Shown here piece by piece: positions 31,293-32,317 of a DNA stretch of 32,317 bases. Numbering within the stretch: the stretch's first letter is position 1; each line of letters opens with the position of its first letter. The translations under genes were made by a program, and so were the position numbers. The notes under the pieces are model-generated. The model ran no database searches and was not told the origin of the DNA. It was given only the letters and a program-made list of their open reading frames with translations. The stretch spans positions 1-32,317 of the forward strand of contig VFJZ01000086.1 in NCBI GenBank assembly GCA_009885805.1, read 5' to 3'. This DNA is from Actinomycetota bacterium (GTDB taxonomy: Bacteria; Actinomycetota; Thermoleophilia; Gaiellales; F1-60-MAGs149).

Positions 31293-31535
31293 CGCGAGAT
31301 GCGCCTGCCACGCCGCTCGGCGGACGACGACGCGCAACCAGGCGGGCGTTCGCGTCCCGATCGCCGCCGATGCGTGCGCGGGCGCTGCTCCTACGGGCGT
31401 CGCTCGAAGCGACGACCGATCAGCACCCTCTGCCGGAGGTGGTGGCGTACCGGCGCGGCCTCCTCGCCCCTCGCTGGCGCCAGGAGCGCGGACCACCACC
31501 ACGATCCGGGTCCGAACCGCGAGCGGGCTGACCGG
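31293..31535. other. Intergenic region between convergent genes, with a possible hairpin
   Basis: No convincing gene is seen. A 53-codon open frame (31370-31531, plus) is unsupported. GGTGGTGG (31438-31445) and CCACCACC (31493-31500) could form an outer stem with CTCCT/AGGAG pairing inside, and may end one or both converging transcripts. Confidence 0.35.
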
Positions 31536-32183
31536 CTACGGCTCGACGGTGACCGCCACCGTTGCCAATGGCCGAGGCGGCCAGCCGCCGAACCAGCGTA
31601 CGCCCTCCTGGACGACGTACAGGCCGAGCAGGTAGTCGCCGCTCGCGGCGGGCGCCCGGACCGGTACGCGAAGGGCGACGGTGCGACCCGGTGCCGCATG
31701 CCAGGTCTGCGGTACCCGGACGGGCGGGTCGCCGTCGAAGGCGGCTGCGATGTGAACCGGCCGGGATGGCCCGAGGCCGGCTAACGCGACACGCCCACGA
31801 TTCGCGAGCCGGACGCGGACGAGGCGCTTCGAGCCCGGCCGCAGCACGAGGCGCGTGCGAGAAGGCTCGAGCGCGACGTCGCCGTCCGACTCGGACCGCA
31901 GCGGGTCGTGATGCGTCCGCCAGGGATGCCCGAAGGGCAGGCCGCCCGTCGGCGGCACGAAGTGGCGCCAAGCGCCGCCAGCCTGGAATGCCGCGGCGTC
32001 ACCGCGGCAGACGAGAAAGGCGTTCGTCCCGCTCGAGTCGCAGCCAACCAGCACAAAGCCGTGCCGGCGCGCGAGGCGGACGACTGGGCCGAAGCCCATG
32101 CCGTGCCACACCGTGCCGTCCCACTCCTGCTCCGGTGCGTAGGGCTGGACCCAACGGCTCGGCCAGCCCAGCGAGCCGTTGTA
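31536..32183 (-). pseudogene. 5'-truncated gene fragment (C-terminal part with Ig-like domain)
   Basis: The open frame begins directly after an in-frame TAG (32184-32186) and reads YNGSLGWPSRWVQPYAPEQE, then GFGPVVRLARRHGFVLVGCD, SSGTNAFLVCR, a linker, and an Ig-like beta domain ending in YLLGLYVVQEGVRWFGGWPP. YNGSL...YGF-like followed by LVGCDSSGTNAF recalls the C-terminal half of FkbM/methyltransferase-like proteins; the beta domain resembles tails on bacterial glycan enzymes. Sequence upstream to the window end shows nothing continuing the protein in any frame. A GTG at 32111 would give 191 residues but starts mid-domain. The gene is probably a broken remnant. Bases 32187-32317 hold no supported feature. 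Confidence 0.55.
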
Positions 32184-32317
32184 CTAGTGGTGCGCCACGG
32201 AAATGGCGCGGTGTTCGGAGGCCCCTGGATCGTCCTGCGCGTGAGGGCGACGCGGTCGAAGGGCCGACCGCATCACCATCACGCTCCGGCGACCGACAGC
32301 TGCACCGCAAGCGGCGC

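Noticed and set aside
31299-31784. Plus-strand frame (and the 53-codon frame at 31370) in the gap after the FkbM gene
   Set aside because: No ribosome site, domain or -10 box; Arg-rich composition is typical of non-coding frames here.
1-32317. CRISPR array, prophage or insertion sequence
   Set aside because: No regularly spaced direct repeats, phage structural genes or transposase frames were found.

Overview
The window (32,317 bp, very GC-rich, tightly packed, many 1-7 bp gene overlaps, frequent GTG/TTG starts) looks like a flagellated, deep-branching actinobacterium-like organism, possibly of the Thermoleophilia/Solirubrobacterales type. The lineage is inferred from base composition, an Eis-type acetyltransferase, a VanW-domain protein, single-domain PilZ, VapBC modules and actinobacterial-style leaderless promoters; no marker gene here settles it.

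Layout. Bases 1-13,779 are almost entirely minus strand. In transcription order this block holds a fliP-fliQ-fliR operon that runs into a 64-residue orphan and an Eis-like acetyltransferase, then flhB-flhA-flhF followed by four uncharacterised, closely packed genes, then a principal-type sigma-70 factor, a PilZ protein, a VanW-domain envelope protein and a 5' part of a Tat-exported multicopper oxidase cut by the window edge. From 13,959 to 18,821 come two APC-family permeases with TTG starts on opposite strands, tRNA-Pro(UGG), small membrane and zinc-ribbon proteins, a UspA-like protein and an antitoxin with a decayed PIN toxin. From 19,045 to 23,249 (minus) lie a nucleoside phosphorylase, dihydrolipoyl dehydrogenase, prolyl-tRNA synthetase and an HTH protein. 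A plus-strand operon (23,278-25,990) encodes two orphans, an APH-fold kinase and a TIM-barrel isomerase. Then follow, on the minus strand, vapBC, a CBS-pair protein and the E1-alpha/E1-beta/E2 genes of a 2-oxoacid dehydrogenase complex. The end holds an FkbM methyltransferase and a 5'-truncated gene fragment.

Regulatory reading. Three sites matching the flagellar sigma-28 pattern (TCAAG near -35, [G/A]CCGAT near -10) stand in front of fliP, flhB and the sigma-factor gene. The fliP and flhB leaders both carry a small hairpin presenting AGGA in its loop, a shape known from CsrA sites. At least seven gene starts have a TAnnnT hexamer exactly six bases before the ATG/GTG, the layout of leaderless transcripts. 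In the multicopper oxidase this start is overlaid by a perfect 16-bp palindrome with the TTTAGGC/GCCTAAA arms of DtxR-type metal-regulator boxes. Long palindromes sit at 10,587, 16,022 and 19,015; the first two share a GGTGCC/GGCACC core.

The best candidates for undescribed biology are the four-gene tail behind flhF, the flagellar-operon leader hairpins, the metal-box-on-start-codon arrangement, and the four-gene kinase/isomerase operon.
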